DNA from: Channallabes apus
Taxonomy: Eukaryota; Chordata; Actinopteri; Siluriformes; Clariidae
Assembly: GCA_030522415.1 (NCBI GenBank)
Contig: CM060125.1
Coordinates: 4,832,401 to 4,896,400 of the forward strand
Length of the DNA: 64,000 bases
Reading direction: 5' to 3'
This document shows, piece by piece, positions 45,403 through 54,262 of the stretch. The notes under the pieces were generated by a model. The model was not told where the DNA came from, did not search any database, and saw only the letters and a list, made by a program, of their open reading frames with translations. How positions within the stretch are numbered: the stretch's first letter is position 1; every line of letters begins with the position of its first letter. A program made the position numbers and the translations under genes.

Positions 45403-46157
45403 GTGAACCCACTCATTCACTGATATACCACGCGCACACACCTTATACATACTTTTCACTCAGGACAAAAACATGCTTTTAGTGTGTTAATCGCACAATT
45501 TTTTTTCAGGTGTTCATTCTTGAATACCTACAGTACATATTTGACTTCATTCTACATTGAATTTTTTCCTGTAATTTATATTCACTAATAATTCAGTAAC
45601 TCAGTTCTCTGAGTCATTTAGTTTGTTCTAATGTTATATGAATGTTGTTTATTCAGTTAAAAGTTAATTCTGAAGCTTATGTTTGTTTAGTCATTCCACT
45701 TGAAGTGCTACAGCCATTAATTTTAGTAATACCTTGTGATTAAAAGTGGCTTTTGTTTTTCAAAGGTATAATAAAGCAAGTTTTGAAGTTACACTGCATT
45801 GTGTTACATTTTTTATGTTTGTGCATTGTTCTAAAACATTTTTATTAGCATTCATTTCTCAGTATAACATACAGAAATAAATAACATTAATTAACTGTTA
45901 ATTCTTTTGACAGCAATTTACTGTTAATGTAGAAAATAACAGCTTCATGCTGTATTTTCAAAAACAGCAACAAACTGTAAATTTCAACAACAGCAAGACA
46001 CTGTTAATTTAACAGTAACTTGCTGGCAACCGTGCTGCCAGTTACTTACTGTTTTTTAACGGTACAATTTTTAACAGTGTAAAATAATCTGTAAAATGAA
46101 GTAGATTTTTTTCAACGATCAATAAATCATCTTACAGTTATTAAAACACAGATATTA

Positions 46158-46394
46158 TTCATTCATTCATTTTCTGTACCGCTTTATCCTGTGTTCAGGG
46201 TCGCGGGGGACCTGGAGCCTATCCCAGGAAGCGTCGGGCACTAGGCGGGGTACACCCTGGACAGGGTGCCAATCCATCGCAGGGCACACACACATACACA
46301 CTCTCACACACCCAATCACACACTACGGGCAATTTAGGAACGCCAATTAGCCTAACCTGCATATCTTTGGACTGTGGGAGGAAACGGGAGTACC
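46158..46394 (-). mobile_element. V-SINE, 5'-truncated
   Basis: Minus-strand core and tail (ATTCATTCATTTTCTGTACC at the left). The 9-bp duplication CAGATATTA lies at 46149-46157 and 46395-46403. The head is missing. Confidence 0.9.
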
Positions 46395-46403
46395 CAGATA
46401 TTA

Positions 46404-47389
46404 ATCAAAAGTAATTCAATAAATAGATTTATTACATTTATAAATGATATAATGATATGATATATCAGGAATTTTAAACAAGTAAGTCTTTTACAGCACC
46501 TACATTCTTGGATCATCCAAAGACGACCATCGATCACTGCCTGAACTGCGGCCAATCCTACAGTAGGAATTACTTGTATTGCCTGCCTCAGCTGAACAAA
46601 GTGCTTGCAAAGGGCTATACTGTTTAAAGAGATCACTAAGATTTGCCAAATATGCAAAAGCACTGCTAGAAAATAATAATAAAAATTGTGTGACATACAC
46701 GTACGAATTAAAAATCCTTCTGTAATAGAAACTGCGGGATTACCGACTATTACAACAGCTGACATCCAATGATGTTGCTATAGCATACTCATGAGTTTTC
46801 CATCACAACGAAAGCCGTTTTAAGCAGATTTTCCTGCGCGCAAGATAATATATGCAGAAAAGCTTATATGAGCTGGATAATGCTTTGTATTCCCATTTTT
46901 ATATATGAGAAAAAGAGATCGAGACATTATTACAGAGTCGTATTACTACAGTATGTGAGCATACATTATAAATCAGGAAAGAAACTAAAGCGCGACATCA
47001 ATTTTGCTATAAACAGGCTGAGTAAATCTTTTGGCTCCACTACTTTATGATTGGTCACAAATTCAGGAAAGAATCACACATTATCTACAGCAATGATCTG
47101 GCTGAAATAAAATAAAACAATTTAATAAATAAAATAAAAAAAGCTGCATGTGAAAACAACAAAGCACAAAAACAAGCAATCAGGGTTAATTAGGAAGTGG
47201 CAGGTTTTAATGAAATTGGTCTGGCTAATATGATTTCTGTTGAAATGCAATAAGGTCCGATAAACCAATTTTAAGCCGAGAGGCGCGGCCGCCACGCACC
47301 AGCACACGGACACCAACTCATTAATTTCCAAACAACTTAAGTATCAATTAAATTAGTATTTACAAATTTGATGAGAGAATCAGCAGAGC

Positions 47390-47426
<37 letters not shown>

Positions 47427-48566
47427 GTGGCAGGGGGGGTGATAAAAGAGACAGCGAGTGAGAGAAATGGATTTTAATAACAGATAGAGAGAACGTGTCA
47501 GCGTGTTGACAGGCCGTCACAGGCCCTGCATCAGCCGCGTGAAATAATGTGTACAAAATCCCCTGATTCTCATTTCTCATTCATTATGAAATTGTAATGA
47601 AGACTAGGTGTGTGTGCATGTGTGTGAGAGAGGGAGAGAGAGTGTGTTTGTGTATCCTTCAGAGATGGACATGTAATAAACACCAACATCTGTCCTGAGT
47701 AAAACAAACCGGAACATCCTTACAATAAAGCGAGTTTTTAATGCCACTTTTAAAGCACATACTGTATTTACAGATTAAACAGATTATTTTGTGAATTTTA
47801 TCTACAGTATAAGACCGGACATAGAATTCTTGCCTAGCCACGAACAGGTACAAAGATCTATAGATAATAATGGAAATAAAAACTCCATGTTTGTCTTAGC
47901 AAAAGCTGGCAGCTGAACTAGGATGAGCTGTAAAGTCAAGCAAATATTTCTCCAAGATTGCACGATTGTTTAAAAGGAAATCCCTGTATAGAGAACAATT
48001 CATTTTAAGGTAAAAAAAAAGAAAAACTTCTGTGTTGACTTGTGATGCTGTGAGCAAACACATTGAGTTGACGTCTCTCCAACTGACTTAAACTGAAAGG
48101 GAACTTCGTAGTCGAGACGACTACCACAAAGCTGATGAGTAGGAAATTCACACTGAGGAGGCGGTTTGGATTTTAATGGGTAGAGATTTGGTGTAACAAA
48201 TTTTGACCTTGTATTAAAACACACACACACACACTAAAGCAGAGCTGTCCGTACTGAGAGCCGAGGCGTACGCGCAGAGCTCTACTATACTGTATATAGA
48301 GTCTATATTTTTAATGCCTTACAATTTTATCTTGACTTTGAAGGGTCTCTTCCTCTCTCAACCAACTAACTATACATTTGCTATATATTAATCAAAATGG
48401 GCTCCTTTGTTATTTAGATAGTTTTTTTTTTTCTTTTTTCTTCACATATAAGGTTTATGTTGAAAGAATCCAAACAAGTGTAGAATAAATGATTTAATAC
48501 TCTTTCCAATTTTTAAAACTCCTACCCAATTTTATGACTAAGAACATTCTCTATATAGCTTATTCT
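46404..48566. other. non-coding stretch
   Basis: No gene recognised. A (GA)n microsatellite lies at 47392-47422. The repeat-free segment 47130-47340 contains homeodomain-type sites (GGTTAATTAGG, CTCATTAATTTCC) and could be a conserved non-coding element; this is inference only. Confidence 0.4.
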
Positions 48567-48947
48567 TGTCAGGATGAACTAACCTTGGTGACCAGAAGAC
48601 GTAGCTTTAGCGGTTAGCCCAATGTAGCGTGGATGGTAAACCCAAACGCGGATGTAAGCGAGTAGGCAGGATAACCACGCGATTTAGTATAAGGACTCTC
48701 ACGAAAAGGGAGCAAGGGAAAAACACAAATTTAACCCGCGTCCTATAGATACACACACAATGTCAGGAAACCAAACCAAAGATAATGAGTACTCACAGTT
48801 AGCAGACGGACAGCCGAAACCGACATGGGCCGAAACTCAATGACTGAGCGATAAGCCATCGTTTGTTTACCTCTTTTATACTTCCTGGTTTTGCGCCCGC
48901 CTTACTTCCGGGTCCTAGTGCCGGGCGCAGATTGAGTGCGCATGACA
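48567..48947 (-). repeat. chromovirus 3' LTR
   Basis: TGTCA...TGACA edges. It contains the last 15 sense codons of pol with the stop at 48902-48904, and the same promoter signals as the 5' LTR (TATAAAA, sense, at 48880-48874). Confidence 0.95.
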
Positions 48948-51900
48948 GTACCCCCCTGTCCAGGACCGGCTCCTGATGGTCCTGAGGTGGAGGATACCCG
49001 ACGACGGTAGTCTCGAATTAGTTCGGGGTTGAGGATAAACCGGGCCGGAATCCAAGACCGCTCCTCGGGGCCGTAGCCCTCCCAATCGACCAGGTACTGG
49101 GTACCTCTGCCCCGAGGGCGCGAGTCGAGGATCCGACGCACGGTGTATGCGAGACCGCCGTCGATGATCTGGGGAGGAGGAGCAGGGGGGGTGGGTGTAA
49201 TCATCGGGGAGGTGATTAAGGGTTTGAGTTGGGATGTGTGGAATATGGGGTGAATCCGGAGCGCCGCAGGCAGCTGGAGCCGGTAGGTGACAGGGTTTAT
49301 TCGAATTGTGATGCGGTATGGTCCGATGAAGCGAGGCGAAAGTTTTCGGGATTCTGTGTGCAGATGTAGGTTCCGTGTAGATAGCCATACCTTGTCACCT
49401 ACGTGGTACATGCGTCCCGGAGGGTGTCGACGGCGGTGCTGAGTGATGTAACGTTTATTGGCTCTCTGGATAGCGAGGTTGGCTTGATTCCAGACCCGTC
49501 GACACCTACGGACCAACTGTTGGGCCGACGGTACATCAACCTCCGGTTCTTGATGGGCGAACATCGGAGGTTGGAAACCGTAGCACACCTCAAATGGGCT
49601 TAAGTTGGTGGCAGAGGACACATGAAGATTATGAGACAGTTCAGCCCATGTGAGGTAGCGGGCCCAGGAGCGCTGGCGATCAGCAACAAAACATCTTAGG
49701 TAGCGCTCCAGTTGTTGGTTGGTCCGTTCCGTCTGACCATTAGTCTGGGGATGGTAACCAGATGACAGACTGCTGGTGGAGTTGATCAGACGGCAGAAGG
49801 CCTTCCAGAATCGGGCGGTGAACTGGGGCCCTCTGTCCGAGACGATGTCCTTGGGGAACCCATGCAGGCGGACTACGTGTTCCATTATCAGCTCAGCGGT
49901 GGTTTTAGCTGATGGGAGTCCGGTGAGGGCCACCAAGTGCACAGCCTTGGAGAACCGATCAACAATGGTGAGGATGGTGTTCTTTTCATTGGAAACCGGC
50001 AGGCCCGTGATGAAATCCAGGGCGATGTGCGTCCAGGGCCATCGAGGAACTGGAAGGGGTTGGAGCTCTCCAGGAGATGGTTGGTTCGTATCCTTTGCCC
50101 TGGCACACACCGGGCACGCCTGAACGAACTCTGTGACCTCCTTTCTCATGGCGGGCCACCAGAACGCCTGTTCAATGAAGGACAGGGTTCTTCGAGCTCC
50201 CTGGTGTCCGGCGACGGTAGAAGAGTGCCCCCATTGGAGAACTTCCAGCCTTAAGTCCTGGGGTACAAAGAGTCGTCCAGGCGGCACGCCTGCCGGTTCG
50301 GTCTCCGCAGCCTGTGCCTGGCGGACCCTTGTCTCCAAATCCCATTGAAGGGGTGCGATGATCCGGGAAGAGTTGATGACAGGCACGGGTTCCGCCCGGG
50401 GAAGGTCCTCGTCGTGTTGTCTTGACAGTGCGTCGGCCTTGGTATTCTTGGACCCCGGGCGGTAGGACAGATGGAAGTCATATTGTTCAAAGAACAAGGC
50501 CCAGCGTGCCTGTCGTGGGTTGAGCTGCTTTAGGTTCCTGATGGTGATGAGGTTCTGGTGGTCGGTCCAGACGATGAACGGCTCACTGGCGCCCTGGAGC
50601 CAGTGACGCCATTCCTCCAAGGCCCACTTTATGCCCAGCAGTTCGCGGTCCCCTACTCCGTATCGCTGCTGAGTGGGATTAAATTTCTTGGAGAAGAAAC
50701 CACAAGGATGCAGTTTCTGGTCTGGACCTCGCTGGGAGAGAACGGCGCCGGCGCCCACATCCGACGCGTCCACCTCCACAACGAAAGGTTTGTTGGCATC
50801 GGGGTGGAGAAGGATGGGGGCGGTGGTGAAGCGATGACACAGCTCTTGGAAGGCGGAGTTGGCAGCGGGGGTGAGTCGAAAAGGATGGTGCGAGGGCCTG
50901 GTCAATGTGGTTAGTGGTGCTGCAACTGTACTGTAGCCCCGGATGAAGCGACGGTAGAAATTCGCAAACCCAAGAAACCGTTGAAGCTGTTTGAGTGTCC
51001 TGGGTAGGGGCCAGTGACTTACAGCTTCGAGCTTCTGTGGGTCCATGGCCACACCCTGGGGCGAGATGACAAAACCCAGGAACGTGGTGGAGTGCTTGTG
51101 AAAGGCACATTTTTCCAGCTTGCAGTACAGTTGGTGAGCGAGCAATCTCTTTAGGACGGCCCGAACATGTTTGATGTGCTCCTTGAGGTTATGGGAGTAA
51201 ATGAGGATGTCGTCTAAGTAGACGAACACCCATCGGCCCAGCATATCCCTGAGGACGTCGTTGATAAACTGCTGGAAGGCCGAGGGTGCATTGCAGAGTC
51301 CAAAGGGAATGACCAGGCTCTCGTAGTGTCCAGTGGGTGTGATGAATGCAGTTTTCCACTCATCACCCTCTCTGATGCGCACTAGGTTGTAGGCGCTCCG
51401 GAGGTCCAACTTCGTGAATACAGTGGCACCAGAGAGGGCGTCCAGGGCTGAGTTGGTGAGCGGTAGAGGGTGTCGGTTTTTAATGGTGATCTTGTTTAGC
51501 CCCCGATAATCGACACACGGGCGAAGTTCGCCCCCTTTCTTCTTAATGAAGAAGAACCCCGCGGCTGCTGGCGAGGAGGAAGGCCGGATGGTGCCGTGCC
51601 GTAGAGCGTTGGCGACGTATTCCTCCATAGCTTGTGTCTCGGTGGCCGATAGGGAGTAAAGGTGGCCGCGGGGGGGAATGGAACCTGGCTGAAGTTCTAT
51701 CGCCAGGTCGTATGGGCGATGTGGTGGTAGGTGGGTGGCTCTTTTCTTGCAGAAGGCTTCAGCCAGGTCTCTATATTCCGGTGGAATGGCATCGGTGTCG
51801 ACTTCGGGGGCCTCGGACTCCTTGGAGCACGTCCCAGCCTGTGCCCGTAGGCAGAGTTCGGTGCAGGTCGGCCCCCACTGGAGGATCCGGTTTTGTGCCC

Positions 51901-52366
51901 AGGAGATGAGAGAGTCGTGCTGTAGCAGCCAGGGGTAGCCGAGGATGATAGGAGGAGACGAGATGGGAGTGAGGTAGAACTGCAGTTGTTCCTGGTGTTG
52001 GTCGATGATGAAGGTGAGGAGTTGGGTCTGGTGAGTGATGGGGCTGGTGGAGAGGGGCCGACCGTCGACTGATGTAATGTGAAGAGGCTGGGATAACGCC
52101 TCAATCTTCACCCCCATTTCTTTGGCATAAGTAGAGTCAACAAAGTTACCTGCGGCACCCGAATCGATGAACGCAGTACTTAGGACCCGTTTGTGGCCAA
52201 ATTGGAGGGTTACCTGAACCGTGAGGCGAGATGTGGTGGCGTTGGTAGTGGTGGAGCGGTGGATGGTGCCCGGTGAGTCTCTCCTCCGGCTCACCGGGGC
52301 TGCGCGTTTCCCGGGCGCAGTGGACAGATTGCTCGGTGGTGGGCCGCCGACCCACAATAGGCACAC
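48902..52366 (-). CDS. chromovirus Pol polyprotein, about 1150 codons
   Basis: The frame is open from 52366 but has no real start; it is reached by a -1 shift from gag at 52306-52312. Protease: IDSGAAGNF (D68). Reverse transcriptase: KLDLRSAYNLV (D320) and FVYLDDILIY (YLDD 383-386). RNase H: VVEVDASDVG (D533) and TDHQNL. Integrase: zinc-binding H714, H721, C751, C754, and the catalytic triad D784 (IALDFITG), D844 (IVSDRGPQF), E880 (NGQTE), spaced 35 between the last two. A chromodomain (about 1074-1115, YLVDWEGYGPEERSW) probably guides integration to marked chromatin. The stop lies inside the LTR. Every catalytic motif looks intact. Confidence 0.96.
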   Translation of the reverse strand: MCLLWVGGPPPSNLSTAPGKRAAPVSRRRDSPGTIHRSTTTNATTSRLTVQVTLQFGHKRVLSTAFIDSGAAGNFVDSTYAKEMGVKIEALSQPLHITSVDGRPLSTSPITHQTQLLTFIIDQHQEQLQFYLTPISSPPIILGYPWLLQHDSLISWAQNRILQWGPTCTELCLRAQAGTCSKESEAPEVDTDAIPPEYRDLAEAFCKKRATHLPPHRPYDLAIELQPGSIPPRGHLYSLSATETQAMEEYVANALRHGTIRPSSSPAAAGFFFIKKKGGELRPCVDYRGLNKITIKNRHPLPLTNSALDALSGATVFTKLDLRSAYNLVRIREGDEWKTAFITPTGHYESLVIPFGLCNAPSAFQQFINDVLRDMLGRWVFVYLDDILIYSHNLKEHIKHVRAVLKRLLAHQLYCKLEKCAFHKHSTTFLGFVISPQGVAMDPQKLEAVSHWPLPRTLKQLQRFLGFANFYRRFIRGYSTVAAPLTTLTRPSHHPFRLTPAANSAFQELCHRFTTAPILLHPDANKPFVVEVDASDVGAGAVLSQRGPDQKLHPCGFFSKKFNPTQQRYGVGDRELLGIKWALEEWRHWLQGASEPFIVWTDHQNLITIRNLKQLNPRQARWALFFEQYDFHLSYRPGSKNTKADALSRQHDEDLPRAEPVPVINSSRIIAPLQWDLETRVRQAQAAETEPAGVPPGRLFVPQDLRLEVLQWGHSSTVAGHQGARRTLSFIEQAFWWPAMRKEVTEFVQACPVCARAKDTNQPSPGELQPLPVPRWPWTHIALDFITGLPVSNEKNTILTIVDRFSKAVHLVALTGLPSAKTTAELIMEHVVRLHGFPKDIVSDRGPQFTARFWKAFCRLINSTSSLSSGYHPQTNGQTERTNQQLERYLRCFVADRQRSWARYLTWAELSHNLHVSSATNLSPFEVCYGFQPPMFAHQEPEVDVPSAQQLVRRCRRVWNQANLAIQRANKRYITQHRRRHPPGRMYHVGDKVWLSTRNLHLHTESRKLSPRFIGPYRITIRINPVTYRLQLPAALRIHPIFHTSQLKPLITSPMITPTPPAPPPQIIDGGLAYTVRRILDSRPRGRGTQYLVDWEGYGPEERSWIPARFILNPELIRDYRRRVSSTSGPSGAGPGQGGTVMRTQSAPGTRTRK
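48948..48962 (-). other. polypurine tract
   Basis: In sense the bases just before the 3' LTR read GGACAGGGGGGTAC. The purine run is the expected primer site for plus-strand DNA synthesis. Confidence 0.7.
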
Positions 52367-53337
52367 AAACCCTCTCGAAACCGGCGTTCTCGTTCCATCA
52401 CGGTCAGGGAGGCGCGCCCTAATTGCATGGGTTCCCCGGCTCCGGTGTTAACCACGGCAGGAGGTGGAGATCCGACATTTTCAGCGGTGGCAGGAGTGAA
52501 GGTGGTTGGAGATCGAGATGGAGTATGGGCATAGGTGGAAGTAGGTGGCAGGGTCCTCGGGGCTGGCTTCGGACGAGCGAGGAGGCGCTGATCAATGCGG
52601 AGGGTGAGCTGAATTAATCCCTCCAAGGTGGCTGGGAGCTCTCGTCCGGCTAGTTCGTCCTTGATACGGGAAGCCAGTCCCTCGTAGTAGGACGTCCGGA
52701 GCGCGGCATCTCCCCATGATGTCTGTACCGCGAGGGTGCGGAATTCTGCGGTGTAACGGCTCACGGACGATCCTCCCTGCCGCAGATGGTAAAGCTTGGT
52801 GTCGGTCTCCACCTCGCCCGCAGGGTGTTCAAAAGTCAATTTGAGTTGACGGGTGAATTCAGTATAGGAATGGGCGGTGTCAGTGTCTGATCGAAGCACT
52901 GCCGTGGCCCACTCAGCTGCCTGCCCGGATAGCAATGATACGAGGAGAGCAATGCGTAGCCGATCGGTGGAGTACTTGGGTTGAATTGAACTCAAAAACC
53001 AGATTTAGTGAAGTCAAGAACTCACTGCATCGTCCGTCGGTGCCATCCCACTTATCTGGAAGTGCAAGGAATACGTCAGAAGGAGGGGGGGGGGCTGGTG
53101 CGGCGCCGCGGCCGCCGCGACGGGGGGCCGACCAGCCGCGCCATCCACAACCACGCGGAGATCCGCGTTCTCCCGCCGGAGCTCCGCCACCTCGCGGCGC
53201 AAGGCCGCGACGTCTTGGAGGCCCCGGCGCAGATTAGCGATCTCTCCGGTTAGCTTGTCGATAAGCGCGGCGTGCCGATCTACCACGTCGCAGAGGTGCG
53301 CATGATCCGCTGGGTTCACAGCGGAGGGCTCAGTCAT
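52291..53337 (-). pseudogene. chromovirus Gag, two compensating frame errors
   Basis: The sense ATG at 53337-53335 lies only two bases past the 5' LTR. The N-terminus has a leucine-rich coiled coil (LTGEIANLRRGLQ...LRREVAELRRENADL). The next part reads out of frame between a 10-base C run (53094-53085) and a 5-base T run (52998-52994), hitting TGA at 53016-53014; afterwards the original frame resumes with YSTDRLRIALLVSLLSG. The C-terminus has a CCHC zinc knuckle (CAYCGSAAHHRAIC). Gag forms the particle and binds RNA. Both errors lie in homopolymers, so they may be mutations or assembly artefacts. Confidence 0.85.
52306..52312 (-). promoter_or_regulatory. -1 frameshift slippery site GGGAAAC
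   Basis: In sense the gag frame reads CCG GGA AAC, so G-GGA-AAC is a correctly phased slippery heptamer, 15 bases before the gag stop at 52293-52291. After slipping, the pol frame reads GGG AAA CGC (GKRAAP). The codons and phase fit exactly. A downstream structure was not modelled. Confidence 0.8.
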
Positions 53338-53338
53338 T
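53328..53338 (-). promoter_or_regulatory. self-complementary primer-binding site
   Basis: In sense AATGACTGAGC lies one base past the 5' LTR and overlaps the gag ATG. It is the exact complement of GCTCAGTCATT in the LTR (sense, 53622-53612), which starts 31 bases after the TATA box, where transcription should begin. No tRNA-like TGG site is present. This fits Tf1/sushi-type self-priming by the mRNA 5' end. Confidence 0.75.
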
Positions 53339-53339
53339 C

Positions 53340-53720
53340 TGTCAGGATGAACTAACCTTGGTGACCAGAAGACGTAGCTTTAGCGGTTAGCCCAATGTAG
53401 CGTGGATGGTAAACCCAAACGCGGATGTAAGCGAGTAGGCAGGATAACCACGCGATTTAGTATAAGGACTCTCACGAAAAGGGAGCAAGGGAAAAACACA
53501 AATTTAACCCGCGTCCTATAGATACACACACAATGTCAGGAAACCAAACCAAAGATAATGAGTACTCACAGTTAGCAGACGGACAGCCGAAACCGACATG
53601 GGCCGAAACTCAATGACTGAGCGATAAGCCATCGTTTGTTTACCTCTTTTATACTTCCTGGTTTTGCGCCCGCCTTACTTCCGGGTCCTAGTGCCGGGCG
53701 CAGATTGAGTGTGCATGACA
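53340..53720 (-). repeat. chromovirus 5' LTR
   Basis: 381 bp with TGTCA...TGACA edges. The sense TATAAAA at 53653-53647 and the inferred transcript start near 53622 define the promoter. Confidence 0.95.
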
Positions 53721-53723
53721 ATT

Positions 53724-53960
53724 CTATACAGGGTTACGGGGAGGCCTGAAGCCTATCCCAGGGAACTTGGGGCACAAGTCGGGGTACATCCTAGATGTGC
53801 GCACACACAAACACCCAAACAAACACACAATTGTGACGAGCCAATTAGCCCACTCTGCATGTTTTTGGACACGTAGAAAACCCACCAAGCAGAGAACATG
53901 CAAACTCCAAGCAAATACTGTAGAAGCTTTGATCCTGGAGATGCAAGTATTTTTCAATAC
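53724..53960 (-). repeat. old V-SINE
   Basis: Diverged minus-strand core (GAAGCCTATCCCAGGGAACT, AGAACATGCAAACTCCAAGC). The chromovirus inserted at its left edge (the ATTCT duplication overlaps it), so the SINE is older. Confidence 0.8.
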
Positions 53961-54053
53961 TTTAATATATTAAAAGTTTGTTTTTTCTTTTAACTGGAGT
54001 GCATTTTTGATTACTTCCGCTTTCAGAAGATTACTATTGTGTAATAGTAAATT

Positions 54054-54094
54054 ATAGACAGATAGACAGACAGACAGATAGACAGACAGACAGA

Positions 54095-54135
<41 letters not shown>

Positions 54136-54155
54136 CGATAGACAGACAGACAGAC

Positions 54156-54200
<45 letters not shown>

Positions 54201-54220
54201 CCGTAGATAGATAGATACCG

Positions 54221-54260
<40 letters not shown>
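54054..54260. repeat. (GATA)n/(GACA)n microsatellite
   Basis: About 200 bp of GATA and GACA units. Two interruptions read GATA-CCGTA-GATA (54201-54205 and 54218-54222). The array continues for about 12 bp after the Tc1 insertion (55882-55895), showing that the transposon landed inside it. Confidence 0.97.

Positions 54261-54262
<2 letters not shown>

Larger units (their letters stand above)
40956..46079 (+). mobile_element. 5.1-kb CACTG-ended unit carrying a zinc-finger/SAMD3-like gene
   Basis: The left end CACTGTTAAAAATTG and its exact reverse complement at the right are flanked by TA (40954-40955, 46080-46081). Both ends are rich in subterminal AACAGT/ACTGTTAA words, as in CACTA (EnSpm) transposons. 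Inside is a multi-exon gene on the plus strand (42130-45402) with polyadenylation signal, and a nested Harbinger-type MITE in its leader. No transposase of any known superfamily is visible. It is either a non-autonomous CACTA-like element that captured a host gene, or an element whose own gene this is. Confidence 0.7.
48567..53720 (-). mobile_element. Ty3/gypsy chromovirus (sushi-like), nearly intact
   Basis: A 5154-bp element on the minus strand, flanked by the perfect 5-bp duplication ATTCT (48562-48566, 53721-53725). The two 381-bp LTRs differ at one position that I could see (48940 versus 53713), so it inserted recently. Order in sense: LTR, primer site, gag, pol (protease, reverse transcriptase, RNase H, integrase, chromodomain), LTR. 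There is no envelope gene, so this is a retrotransposon and not an endogenous retrovirus. Confidence 0.96.

Noticed and set aside
49776..50914. Several plus-strand frames of 100-118 residues inside the chromovirus
   Set aside because: Antisense shadows of the GC-rich pol gene, whose catalytic motifs fix the minus strand as coding.
48567..53720. Endogenous retrovirus
   Set aside because: No envelope frame, a chromodomain on the integrase and self-priming: a Ty3/gypsy chromovirus retrotransposon.
54054..54260. Regularly spaced repeats that might suggest a CRISPR array
   Set aside because: The unit is 4 bp with no spacers: a GATA/GACA microsatellite in a eukaryotic genome.
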